DNA from: Clostridium transplantifaecale
GTDB taxonomy: Bacteria; Bacillota; Clostridia; Lachnospirales; Lachnospiraceae
Reading direction: 5' to 3'
NCBI RefSeq assembly: GCF_900626075.1
Contig: NZ_UYZY01000003.1
Coordinates: 248,001-312,000, forward strand
Length of the DNA: 64,000 nucleotides
Under the pieces are notes generated by a model, which saw nothing but the letters and a program-made list of their open reading frames with translations, did no database searches and had not been told where the DNA came from. The position numbers and the translations under genes were made by a program. Below, one piece after another: positions 37,635 to 46,853 of this stretch; position 1 is the first letter of the stretch, and every line of letters starts with the position of its first letter.

Positions 37635-39215
37635 ATGAATAAAAAAAAGCGGTTTTCGATTCTGCTGGTATCCATAACAGCTGTATTTCTTCTGTCATCC
37701 GGATGCGGCAAAACTTCAAAGACGGGGGTAAGCGGCACGGAGGTGCTCTACCATGCGTATTACTCTGAACCGTATATGACGCTGGACCCGAGTACGGAGC
37801 AGTCCAACGGGGTTAAAATTCTTTACAATGTATACGAAACCCTGACACACTACGATGACCGGACGGAAGAAGTCACGCCGCTGCTTGCAACCGGCTGGTC
37901 ATCCAACGGGGAAGGCACAGAATGGACATTTAAGCTGAGGGACGATGTCAAATTTCACGACGGGGAAACGATGAATGCGGAAGCGGTCAAGAAGTCAATT
38001 GACCGGACCATCGCTCTCGGAACGGGAGCTTCCTACATCTGGGACAGTGTGGATTCCATCGAAGTGACCGGTGAGTATGAAGTGACATTTCATCTCCGCT
38101 ACAGTGCATCCATCCCGCTGATTGCGTCGGCCGGCAATGCGGCTTATATCATGAGTCCCAATGTGATAAATAAGGACGCGGAATGGTTCAACGAGGGGAA
38201 TGACGGCGGGAGCGGCCCTTACACAATCGCCACGGTTTCCGCGAGAGCGGTAACCATGAAGGCTTATGAAGATTACCGGGGCGGCTGGAAGGACAACCAG
38301 TATAAATATGTATATATCCAGGAGGTTGCCGATTCCGGCGCCCGCCGGGAACTTCTTGAGAGCGGGGAAGCACAGCTGGCGTCCGATTTTTCTACTGAAG
38401 ATTTAAATATATTGCGCGGAAAGGACGGATTTACCATCCTCACTGCAAACACCTTTACTAATGTTATTCTGATGTTGAATACAAAAAGTTTACCCTGCAG
38501 TAATACGGACTTCCGAAAAGCCCTGGCATACGCCTTCCCATATGAAGAAGTGGTCAATGATATTCTGAAAGGAAGCGGAACCCAGTCACACGGCATGATC
38601 ACAGCGGGGCTGTGGGGGCACAGTGATGAGCTGATGCAGTATAACTGCAGTCTCGAAAAAGCAGCGGAGTATTTGAAAAAATCAGGCATGGATAATGCCA
38701 CCGTAACGGTTTCTTACATGGGAAGCAACGCCGTATATGGTGAAATGCTGAACCGGTATAAGGAAAACCTTGCAGGGATTGGTGTGACTTTAAAACTTCT
38801 CAGCATGGACTGGGACGCGCAGATGTCCCTGGCGGGGAGCCCCAATCCTGATGACTGCCAGGATATCATGGTTATGAAATGGTGGCCGGATTATGCAGAT
38901 CCCGCCAGCTGGTTCTCAACGCTCCTGATGGATTCAGGGACTTCGGCGGGATGCAATTTCTGTTACCTGGATGGACATGTGTTCGCTGCTGAGAACAAAG
39001 AGGCGGTCGAGTTGACCGCAACAGACAGGGACGCTGCGGAGAGGACATACATTCAGATGCAGGAGAAAATTCTGGAGGAATGTTATATGATTTTTGCATA
39101 TGATGCAGTGCAAAATTATGCCGTAAGTAATGCAATCGCCGGTGTTTATGAGAATCCGGCTTATCAGACCTGCGTGTCTTACTATGATATTACCAGGGTA
39201 TCTCCAGACAGGTGA
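37635..39215 (+). CDS. Family 5 (oligopeptide-type) solute-binding lipoprotein, orphan
   Basis: A 526-residue protein with lipobox C24 (LLSSGC). It carries the SBP_bac_5 signatures: YNVYETLTHYD, LATGWSSNGEGTEWTFKLRD, DVKFHDGETMNAEAVKKSI and YMGSNAVYGEMLNRYKENL. Such proteins bind peptides, nickel or heme-like ligands for ABC importers. No permease or ATPase gene is nearby. It is 4 bp after a hybrid kinase. I infer a sensing role, as for the binding proteins of modules A and B. Confidence 0.9.
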   Translation: MNKKKRFSILLVSITAVFLLSSGCGKTSKTGVSGTEVLYHAYYSEPYMTLDPSTEQSNGVKILYNVYETLTHYDDRTEEVTPLLATGWSSNGEGTEWTFKLRDDVKFHDGETMNAEAVKKSIDRTIALGTGASYIWDSVDSIEVTGEYEVTFHLRYSASIPLIASAGNAAYIMSPNVINKDAEWFNEGNDGGSGPYTIATVSARAVTMKAYEDYRGGWKDNQYKYVYIQEVADSGARRELLESGEAQLASDFSTEDLNILRGKDGFTILTANTFTNVILMLNTKSLPCSNTDFRKALAYAFPYEEVVNDILKGSGTQSHGMITAGLWGHSDELMQYNCSLEKAAEYLKKSGMDNATVTVSYMGSNAVYGEMLNRYKENLAGIGVTLKLLSMDWDAQMSLAGSPNPDDCQDIMVMKWWPDYADPASWFSTLLMDSGTSAGCNFCYLDGHVFAAENKEAVELTATDRDAAERTYIQMQEKILEECYMIFAYDAVQNYAVSNAIAGVYENPAYQTCVSYYDITRVSPDR

Positions 39216-39360
39216 ACCGGCGGGCGTAAACGGAGTTTTCAACGGCTGCTGAAGGAACCGGGATGCAAAATGGTTTAAAATACTTTGGCATAGGGCTGGA
39301 ATTTTAACCCTTAAAGCCGAGTCAAATAAGGTAAAAAAGACGCGTTTATCAGTAGAAATA

Positions 39361-39389
39361 TTGTCTACCTCTGGTGCGCATGATATAAT
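39361..39389 (+). promoter_or_regulatory. Promoter of the 1294-residue hybrid kinase
   Basis: TTGTCT (39361-39366), a 17-bp spacer and TATAAT (39384-39389), 84 bp upstream of the ATG. Confidence 0.75.
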
Positions 39390-39473
39390 ATGGCAAATAT
39401 AGGCAGAGATTTTAAGGACGTGCATATTCCGCGGCTTTTGATGCGCCGCACATGATGAAAGGAGGAGCGGATT

Positions 39474-42400
39474 ATGATTCAGGAACGCTCCCTGTCCAAG
39501 GCTCAATTGATATCGGTGCTGGATCACGCACCGATGGCGGTATTGGTTGGTTCATCCGATAATCACACGCTGTTATATGCGAATGATCGGGCAAAAGATA
39601 CATTCCTGGCAGATTTAGGAGACAGCGGGCTTTGCTCTCTACTGAATTCCACAGAGGGGCTGATTCGGGAGTACCGGAACCCGGCAAGCGGACATCTCTA
39701 CCAGCTCAATGGACAAATTATTGATTGGGACGGGAAAACGGTTCATATCATATATGCCACAGATATCAAGGAAAAGAAGTGTGAAGAGGGTGGCATGAAC
39801 GCGCAAAATGATGCCTGTTCTGATGTGAGCGAACAGCAGCGCCTGGAGGAAGAATTGAACTCCGTCAAAGAGAAGGCACGGGATATCATAAATGCGATTC
39901 CGGGAGGCGTTGCCATTTACAGAATCTCGGACATCTTTGAAACCATATACTTTTCAGACGGCGTTCCTGCCTTGACCGGCCATAGCAGGAAAGAATATGA
40001 GGCCCTGACAGCCGATGATTCTCTTGATGTTGTTTATGAACAGGATAAAGAACGGGTCAAAGCGGCTGTGAAAAAAGCCCTGTACAGCGGGGAAGTCCTG
40101 GACATCTCTTACCGGATGTATCACAAGAACGGAGGCCTGATTTGGCTGCATGTCAAGGGACAGCGCATGGGCCCCTTGACCGATTCTGCAAAGTTTTATG
40201 CGGTATTTATGGGGATGTCGGACGAAGCGCGCCTGTTTCAGGAGATGGCCAATGATACGGCAGACGGCATTTATGTGATAGGGAAAGAAAATAAGGAACT
40301 GTTTTATGTGAATGAGTCCGAGAAACTTTTTGTAAAGGGCCGTCCCTGTCTGGGAATGAAGTGTTATACCGCGCTTCACGGCAAAAGTGAGCCTTGTGAA
40401 TTCTGCCACTTAAAGAGCCATGAGCCGGATTTGGAAAAGGGCGAGGCAGAGGTGGAGGATTCGGGCCGTGTCTATACGATACGCTTCAAGGAAGTCGACT
40501 GGAACGGAATACCGGCTTATGTGAAATATATCCGTGATACCACAGAGGAAGCAAAAACCCGCAGAGAGCGGGACCGGCTGGAACAGTATTTTCAAAATAT
40601 GCTGAAAAATCTGCCGGGAGGGGTGGCAGTGGTCCGCTGTGAAAAGGATGGAGGGATGATTCCGGAGTATATCTCGGAGGGGCTTGCGGCCACTACCGGT
40701 ATGACACTGGAAGAAGCGTGGAAACTCTACCAGGAAGACGCTTTGAAAGGTGTCCACCCGGATGACCGGGAACACACAACTCAGCAGCTGGCCGATTATA
40801 TTGCCAGCGGGAAAAAACGCTGTGAGCTTGAGTACCGGCTTTTGAATGGAACCGGGGACTATGTATGGGTCAAGAATACCCTGTCTCTTATCCAGAGTGA
40901 GGGAGGGGAGCAGAAGATCTATTCCGTTTATAGTGATATGACGCTGGAACGTGAGGAGAGGGCCCATGTCTGGCAGCAGTACAATGATCTGATCCTGCAG
41001 CATTACCAGAGGCATGATCCCAACGCTCTGGTGCTCGGACACTGCAACATCACACAAAACTTTATAATAGAAATTATGGACCATACCGGCCTGGCTCTCC
41101 GGGAGACATTCGGCTCTGTCCGCGAGGAATTCTTCATCGGTCTTTCGACCCTGATCGATGAAAATGAACGGCAGGCATTTCTGGATATCTATTTGCGGGA
41201 ACCTTCCCTGGCCGCTTTTGAGCGGGGGGAAACAGAGCAGACGAAGGAATTCTATGTGTATCTGCCGAATGAAGACAGCGGCCGGTATGTACAATTTGAG
41301 ATGCACATGGTAACTACCCCCGACAGCGGAGACGTCACTGGTATTTTGACGGTGACGGATATCACGGAACAGGTGGTTTCCGACCGGATTCTGCACCAGC
41401 TTTCGGTTACCGGGTACGATTTTGCAGCGGATTTAGATTTAACGCGGGATACCTACAAAATCCTGTCACTGGATCCAAATGCCCGTTTTGTACCGCCCAA
41501 ACAGGGAAAACATTCTAAATGGATGGAATATATGATGGAGCACAGAGTCGTTCCGAAAGACCGGGAACAATATTGGAACGGTTTAAATATGGGACGCATG
41601 GCCGAGCGCCTGGAACAGGGCGGAGCTTATACTATTGCCTTTTCCCTCATCGATGATTACGGGGATATCAGAACCAAGAATATGACGGTTTCACCGATTG
41701 ATCTCCGGCTGGGCCGGGTCTGTCTGTCCAGGACGGATATCACTGATTCTATCCGGGAACAGCAGCGGCTGCTCCGGGTGATTGCCTATACCTGTGAGCT
41801 GGCAGGTTTCATCGATGTCTTTACGGGCAGTTTCACCATGTATACGAGACAGATGGTATTGGAAAACCTTCCGCCCTATACGGCGGAAGTCTATAATACG
41901 TCTTTAGAGAATTTAGCGGGTTATTACGAAACAGCCGCCGACCGTGAGGCGGTGAAGCAGCAGTTCCGCCTTGAAAACCTGAGCCGGCAGCTGGAAGAAA
42001 AGCCGGACGGTTTTGATTTTGTCCTGCCATATCAGTCATTGGAGGGAAATCTGCGGTATAAGCAGATCAACGTATTATGGGGGGATCAAAATCACAAGAC
42101 GGTTTGTCTGGTGCGCTCTGACGTAACGGATATGCTGGCCGCAGAGCGGGATGCAAAAGCAGAGCTGGAAAAGGCGCTGGAGCTGTCACGGGAAGCCAGC
42201 CGGGCAAAAAGCGACTTTCTGTCTGCCATGAGCCATGACATCCGTACGCCGATGAACGCCATCATGGGTATGACTACGCTGGCGAACGCCAATGCCGGTG
42301 ATCCGATCCGGGTGCAGAGCTGCCTGCAGAAGATATCCATGTCCTCTAAGCACCTTCTTAGCCTGATTAATGATATTTTGGATATGAGCCGGATTGAACA

Positions 42401-43358
42401 GGCCAAAATTGAACTGAACCGGGAGCGGCTCTATATGCCGGAACTGGTGGTCCAGGCTACGGAGATTATAGCTCCCCAGGCGGACGCGGCCGGACTGAAG
42501 TATGACGTTCAAATAGGCGGGATACACCACCCGTACTTCTATGGGGACGCCTTACGTACGAACCAGATTATGATAAACATTCTGGGTAACTCGGTAAAGT
42601 TCACGCCGGCGGGAGGCACCGTAAGGTTTTTACTGGAGGAAATTCCGGGGACAAAAGGGGACGGGTGGGTGCGCTACCGCTTTACCGTCAGCGATACAGG
42701 GATTGGAATCCCGGAGGAAACCCAGGTACATCTGTTTGAACCTTTTGCCCGAAGCAGCGCGGTATCCCGGTTGGAAGGCTCCGGACTGGGACTGAGTATT
42801 GTCAAGGGCCTGGTGGATCTTATGGGAGGAGAGATATCCGTACAGAGTAAGGTGAATCATGGCTCCACCTTCACAGTAGAAATGGAAAATGAGATAGCCC
42901 CGGTCCCGGAAGAAACTGAAACAAAAGTTTTTGAGGATCCGGTGGGGGAGCCTCTTGCGGGGAAACGGTTCCTTGTAGCGGAAGACAATGAGATTAATGC
43001 TGAGATTTTGTGTGAGATTCTCCGGATGTACGGCGCGGAATCGGAACTCAAAGTTAACGGAGCGCAGGCGGTAGAGGCGTTTTTCGCTGCGGAGCCGGCT
43101 GCTTTCGACGCGATTTTGATGGATATCCAAATGCCGGATATGAACGGCTATGAGGCGGCCCGCGCCATCCGGTCGGGTGACAGAGCCGACGCTGAGACGA
43201 TTCCTATCATCGCCATGACCGCCAACGCTTTTGAGAAGGACATTCAGGCGGCTATGGAGTCAGGTATGGACGCCCACATTGCTAAACCTGTGGATATTGG
43301 GGTTATGCTTGAAACGCTTAGAAATACGCTGGACGGCAGAACCGGACGGAGGAGATGA
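39474..43358 (+). CDS. Multi-PAS hybrid histidine kinase (1294 aa)
   Basis: ATG with AAAGGAGG. No membrane helix is seen. Several PAS-like domains fill residues 1-890; clear ones are at about 135-250 (ending MGMSDEA) and 370-490 (ending YSDMTLERE), with others between 250-360 and 500-890. The 255-345 unit holds CYTALHGKSEPCEFCHLKS, a Cys cluster also found in the GGDEF-EAL protein at 53655 (CYKALQGNDAPCDFC). HisKA has H921 in MSHDIRTPMNA; HATPase_c is at 1010-1140; one receiver has D1217 in LMDIQMPDMNG. No HPt. The gene has its own promoter but continues the module C line. Confidence 0.92.
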   Translation: MIQERSLSKAQLISVLDHAPMAVLVGSSDNHTLLYANDRAKDTFLADLGDSGLCSLLNSTEGLIREYRNPASGHLYQLNGQIIDWDGKTVHIIYATDIKEKKCEEGGMNAQNDACSDVSEQQRLEEELNSVKEKARDIINAIPGGVAIYRISDIFETIYFSDGVPALTGHSRKEYEALTADDSLDVVYEQDKERVKAAVKKALYSGEVLDISYRMYHKNGGLIWLHVKGQRMGPLTDSAKFYAVFMGMSDEARLFQEMANDTADGIYVIGKENKELFYVNESEKLFVKGRPCLGMKCYTALHGKSEPCEFCHLKSHEPDLEKGEAEVEDSGRVYTIRFKEVDWNGIPAYVKYIRDTTEEAKTRRERDRLEQYFQNMLKNLPGGVAVVRCEKDGGMIPEYISEGLAATTGMTLEEAWKLYQEDALKGVHPDDREHTTQQLADYIASGKKRCELEYRLLNGTGDYVWVKNTLSLIQSEGGEQKIYSVYSDMTLEREERAHVWQQYNDLILQHYQRHDPNALVLGHCNITQNFIIEIMDHTGLALRETFGSVREEFFIGLSTLIDENERQAFLDIYLREPSLAAFERGETEQTKEFYVYLPNEDSGRYVQFEMHMVTTPDSGDVTGILTVTDITEQVVSDRILHQLSVTGYDFAADLDLTRDTYKILSLDPNARFVPPKQGKHSKWMEYMMEHRVVPKDREQYWNGLNMGRMAERLEQGGAYTIAFSLIDDYGDIRTKNMTVSPIDLRLGRVCLSRTDITDSIREQQRLLRVIAYTCELAGFIDVFTGSFTMYTRQMVLENLPPYTAEVYNTSLENLAGYYETAADREAVKQQFRLENLSRQLEEKPDGFDFVLPYQSLEGNLRYKQINVLWGDQNHKTVCLVRSDVTDMLAAERDAKAELEKALELSREASRAKSDFLSAMSHDIRTPMNAIMGMTTLANANAGDPIRVQSCLQKISMSSKHLLSLINDILDMSRIEQAKIELNRERLYMPELVVQATEIIAPQADAAGLKYDVQIGGIHHPYFYGDALRTNQIMINILGNSVKFTPAGGTVRFLLEEIPGTKGDGWVRYRFTVSDTGIGIPEETQVHLFEPFARSSAVSRLEGSGLGLSIVKGLVDLMGGEISVQSKVNHGSTFTVEMENEIAPVPEETETKVFEDPVGEPLAGKRFLVAEDNEINAEILCEILRMYGAESELKVNGAQAVEAFFAAEPAAFDAILMDIQMPDMNGYEAARAIRSGDRADAETIPIIAMTANAFEKDIQAAMESGMDAHIAKPVDIGVMLETLRNTLDGRTGRRR

Positions 43359-43450
43359 CAGACGGAAACGCCGGGCCGGTTCTTATCTGACAGATAATGT
43401 ACCGCGTGGCGGCTTACGCTGCCCGGATTTAATCTTATAAGGAGCAGACC

Positions 43451-45127
43451 ATGAAATCTATTCAGACAAAATTTATCGCGTTGATTTTAGGGTGTGTTTT
43501 GCTTTCCTCCACTGTTATCGGCGGCGTTGGAATTTTTACCGCAAAGCAGGTCAGCGATGAAAATTCAACCAAGATAATGAATCTGCTTTGTACGGAAAAA
43601 GCCAGGAGAATAGATACCCTTTTATCACGCATTGAGCAGTCGGTGGATACGCTGGCGGCGTATGCCATCGGGCAGATTACCAGTGCTGAAGTTCTGCAGA
43701 CAGATGATGTCTGTCTGGAAACATATACAGAAAATATTTTGTCTGTTGCTATTAATGCCGCCGATAATACGGAGGGAGCGCTGGCTGTCTATCTCCGGTT
43801 CAATCCCGATTTTGGAAATCCGGTTGCCGGATTTTTCTGGGGAAAGACAGAGCTAAACGGAGAGTTTCAGGAATTTATGCCGACGGATTTATCAGAATAC
43901 AGTCCGGATGATGTGGAACATGTTGGCTGGTATTATCAGCCGGTAAAAAGCGGAAAAGCCATCTGGATGGAGCCTTATCAGAATCAGAACATCAATATAG
44001 AAATGATTTCCTATGTGGTACCGCTGTATGCTGATGATGTGACGGTCGGAGTAATTGGGATGGACATAGATCTGGATGTTGTCAGGGATATGGTCCGGGA
44101 TGTGGAGGTATACTCCAGCGGTTATGCCTTTTTATCAGACGCGCGGGCCAATATAGTGTACCATAAGGAGTTCCCGCCGGGTACATCGCTTGCGGGGCTG
44201 GAAAACGGCCTGCCGGCATCCAAAGAACTGATGGATGCGGGAGAGAACAACCGTCTGGTAACATACTTTATGAACGGCGAAAAAAAGAAGATGGCCCTAT
44301 GCAGTCTGAGAAACGGAATGTGGCTGGGAGTTACGGCCCCGACGGCTGAGATAGATGCCGCTAAGAACCGGATGATACTGCAAAGCGGTTTTGCCCTGGT
44401 GTTTTTTTTGATTTTTTCTGTGTTTCTTACCATTTTTATGACACGCCGTCTCATCCGGCCTCTGAAAGAGCTGAATGAAGCGGCCAGGAAAATTGCCGGG
44501 GGTGATTTATCGATAGTAGTGACACATCGGACACAGGATGAAGTAGGGATGCTGGCGGACAGTTTTCAGCTGACGGTCAATCATTTGCAGAAATATATCC
44601 ATTACATCAACAGCCTTGCCTATCTGGACGGTATGACGGGCGCAAAGAACAAAACAGCCTATCAGGAGGCGGTGGCTATGCTGGACAAGCAGGCCAGTCC
44701 TGAAAAGATGCAGTATGCGGTGATTGTATTTGATATCAATGATCTGAAGACCGTGAATGACACCCGGGGCCATGACTCCGGTGACAGGCTGATCATTAAT
44801 GCGTGCAGGATTATATGTGAAGTATTTAAGCGAGGTTCCGTTTTCCGCATAGGCGGTGATGAGTTCGTGGCTATTTTAGACGGTCCGGACTGCGGGCATT
44901 ACAGGGAATTTCTGATACAGTTCCAGGAGGCGGTAGAGGAATTCAACCGCTCTGAATCGCCTGGAGGACAGATTTTTATTGCCACGGGCGTCGCGGTTTA
45001 TAACGAAGAGACCGATACATGTTTCAATGATGTGTTCAAACGGGCGGACGAGGCCATGTACCGGCAAAAAGCAAACATGAAACGGAAGAAAAAAGCGGAA
45101 AGTGAGAATCCTTTTCCGCAGGGATAG
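43451..45127 (+). CDS. Cache-HAMP-GGDEF diguanylate cyclase
   Basis: The 558 residues comprise TM1 (7-29), a double-Cache ectodomain (about 35-295; GWYYQPVKSGKAIWMEPYQN and VIGMDIDLDVV are typical), TM2 (305-327), HAMP (328-382) and a GGDEF domain (390-548) with an intact FRIGGDEF loop. No RxxD site at the usual position. It should turn an external small-molecule signal (Cache domains often bind amino or carboxylic acids) into c-di-GMP. AAGGAGC precedes the ATG. It is the last gene of module C and is closed by a hairpin. Confidence 0.94.
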   Translation: MKSIQTKFIALILGCVLLSSTVIGGVGIFTAKQVSDENSTKIMNLLCTEKARRIDTLLSRIEQSVDTLAAYAIGQITSAEVLQTDDVCLETYTENILSVAINAADNTEGALAVYLRFNPDFGNPVAGFFWGKTELNGEFQEFMPTDLSEYSPDDVEHVGWYYQPVKSGKAIWMEPYQNQNINIEMISYVVPLYADDVTVGVIGMDIDLDVVRDMVRDVEVYSSGYAFLSDARANIVYHKEFPPGTSLAGLENGLPASKELMDAGENNRLVTYFMNGEKKKMALCSLRNGMWLGVTAPTAEIDAAKNRMILQSGFALVFFLIFSVFLTIFMTRRLIRPLKELNEAARKIAGGDLSIVVTHRTQDEVGMLADSFQLTVNHLQKYIHYINSLAYLDGMTGAKNKTAYQEAVAMLDKQASPEKMQYAVIVFDINDLKTVNDTRGHDSGDRLIINACRIICEVFKRGSVFRIGGDEFVAILDGPDCGHYREFLIQFQEAVEEFNRSESPGGQIFIATGVAVYNEETDTCFNDVFKRADEAMYRQKANMKRKKKAESENPFPQG

Positions 45128-45147
45128 CAGTGAAACATGAACCTGAC

Positions 45148-45187
45148 AAAGCCGGGGAATGGAGTTAAAGCTCCGTTCCCCGGCTTT
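45148..45187 (+). terminator. Hairpin terminator of module C
   Basis: AAAGCCGGGGAA-TGGAG pairs with CTCCG-TTCCCCGGCTTT around a short loop: a very strong stem with only a three-base T tail. Confidence 0.7.
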
Positions 45188-45283
45188 GCCAGGGCTGCGG
45201 TCCGGCTGGGCGCCCCGCAGCGCTCCAGGCACATACAGTCCCCGCCCAATCATTAAATCATATCGCAGTTTTGAAAACTATGG

Positions 45284-45316
45284 TATAATGACCCGGCGGG
45301 GCATTATACCTGCGCA
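45284..45316 (+). repeat. 33-bp direct repeat, copy 1, in the helicase leader
   Basis: The segment from TATAATGACCCG to TACCTGCGCA is identical to 45393-45425. It contains an inverted pair (TATAATG ... CATTATA) around CCCGGCGGGG and begins with an extended -10 (TGGTATAAT), so it could be a promoter with an operator. Confidence 0.9.
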
Positions 45317-45318
45317 TA

Positions 45319-45348
45319 CCGTTTTCTGCGTCCACCGCAGAAATACGG
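45319..45348 (+). promoter_or_regulatory. RNA hairpin between the two leader repeats
   Basis: CCGTTTTCTGCG pairs with CGCAGAAATACGG (one bulge) around TCCAC. A smaller hairpin, ATTCAC-GCA-GTGAAT, follows just before repeat copy 2. Confidence 0.5.
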
Positions 45349-45392
45349 GCGCTAAGTTCCGTCGGAGACACGTATTCACGCAGTGAATATGA

Positions 45393-45425
45393 TATAATGA
45401 CCCGGCGGGGCATTATACCTGCGCA
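45393..45425 (+). repeat. 33-bp direct repeat, copy 2, in the helicase leader
   Basis: Exact copy of 45284-45316, 109 bp downstream and 25 bp before the ATG of the DEAD-box gene; it too contains TATAAT. Confidence 0.9.
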
Positions 45426-45450
45426 GTCAAAAAAGTTAATAGGAGAGAAT

Positions 45451-46836
45451 ATGCAATTTAAAGAGCTGAATATCATGCCTGAAATCATAAAGGCACTGGA
45501 AAAAGAGAACTATGAAATTCCCACACCAATACAGGAAGAGGCCATTCCGGTTGTACTGGACGGCAGGGACTTGCTTGGATGCGCGCAGACAGGCACTGGA
45601 AAAACGGCGGCGTTTGCTATTCCAACGCTTCAAATACTCAGCAGGGAAACTGTGCCCAGGTGGGAGAAACGAAATATCCGGGCTCTGGTCGTAACGCCCA
45701 CAAGAGAGCTTGCTATACAAATATTTGAGAGCTTCAATACTTACGGAGAGTTTTTGAATTTGAAAACCTGCGTAGTGTTTGGCGGTGTATCTCAAAAACC
45801 GCAGGAGACGAGTTTGCGGCAGGGAGTTGATATTCTGGTGGCGACGCCGGGAAGATTATTAGATTTAATGGATCAGAAGATCGTAAATATAGAGCACATT
45901 AAAATCCTTGTTCTGGACGAAGCCGACCGCATGCTGGACATGGGATTTATCCATGATATCAAAAAAATCATAGCCAAAACACCGACAGACAAGCAGACAC
46001 TGTTTTTCTCGGCTACAATGCCGCCGGACATTGCGAAGCTGGCGGGGAAAATTCTGAAATCTCCGGTGAAGATAGAGGTGACTCCGGCGTCAACAACCGT
46101 GGATTTGATTGAGCAGTATCTGTATTATGTTGATAAGGGCAATAAAAAAGATTTACTTCTGCATATACTAAAGAATGAAAAGATCGATTCGACCCTGGTG
46201 TTTACACGAACCAAGCACGGGGCGGACCGTATTGTAAAACAACTGTCGAGAAGCAAGGTGGTAGCCCAGGCAATCCACGGCGATAAATCGCAGGGAGCGC
46301 GGCAGAAGGCATTAAACGATTTTAAAAATAAAAGGCTGCAGGTACTCATTGCAACCGACATTGCGGCGAGAGGCATTGATATTGATGAACTGTCCCATGT
46401 GATCAATTACGATCTGCCGGATGTGCCGGAGACCTACGTACACCGCATCGGCCGTACCGGCAGGGCAGGCCTCGGAGGCGTTGCAATTTCTTTCTGTGAT
46501 TTTGACGAGAAGGAACAGCTTGCCGATATTGAAAAATTGATCGGAAAGAAGTTAACGGAAGTAAAGGAACATCCGTATCCGCTGGTCAATAATTTCCCGG
46601 CGGTAAAGGTGGCGCAGCCAAAAAGAGGAGCCAGGGGAGCATCCCAGGAACCGTCCTCAAAAGGTTCCCGGAAACCATCCGCAGCGGCTCCGGTATCAGG
46701 AGAACGGACGGCAAAGAAAAAACAGCGCACGGCGGAGGACAGGCCGCAGGACAGAATGCAGGACAAGCCGCAAAACAGGCCGCAAAGGAGCAGAAAACCG
46801 AAAGAAAAAAGGAACCAGAACCAACTTCAAAAATAA
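45451..46836 (+). CDS. DEAD-box RNA helicase with basic C-terminal tail
   Basis: ATG at 45451 with AGGAG; an upstream in-frame ATG at 45397 lies inside the leader repeat. The 461 residues carry the Q motif (FKELNIMPEIIKAL ... TPIQEEAIP), AQTGTGKT, PTRELA, VLDEADRMLDMGF, SAT, ATDIAARGIDI and HRIGRTGR. Residues from about 375 form a Lys/Arg/Gln/Pro-rich disordered tail of the RhlE/CshA kind that binds RNA. Role: cold- or stress-linked RNA remodelling or ribosome assembly. It lies 17 bp before the ABC-F gene. Confidence 0.95.
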   Translation: MQFKELNIMPEIIKALEKENYEIPTPIQEEAIPVVLDGRDLLGCAQTGTGKTAAFAIPTLQILSRETVPRWEKRNIRALVVTPTRELAIQIFESFNTYGEFLNLKTCVVFGGVSQKPQETSLRQGVDILVATPGRLLDLMDQKIVNIEHIKILVLDEADRMLDMGFIHDIKKIIAKTPTDKQTLFFSATMPPDIAKLAGKILKSPVKIEVTPASTTVDLIEQYLYYVDKGNKKDLLLHILKNEKIDSTLVFTRTKHGADRIVKQLSRSKVVAQAIHGDKSQGARQKALNDFKNKRLQVLIATDIAARGIDIDELSHVINYDLPDVPETYVHRIGRTGRAGLGGVAISFCDFDEKEQLADIEKLIGKKLTEVKEHPYPLVNNFPAVKVAQPKRGARGASQEPSSKGSRKPSAAAPVSGERTAKKKQRTAEDRPQDRMQDKPQNRPQRSRKPKEKRNQNQLQK

Positions 46837-46853
46837 CCCCACAGGAGGCAGCC

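Noticed and set aside
41833..43130. Several minus-strand open frames of 64-166 codons under the hybrid kinases and elsewhere
   Set aside because: They lie opposite strongly supported domain-bearing genes, lack ribosome sites and show no family motifs; they are shadows caused by codon bias.
45284..45425. CRISPR-like repeat-spacer-repeat
   Set aside because: Only two copies, unequal repeat and spacer character, no cas genes, and the repeats contain promoter-like boxes before a helicase gene.
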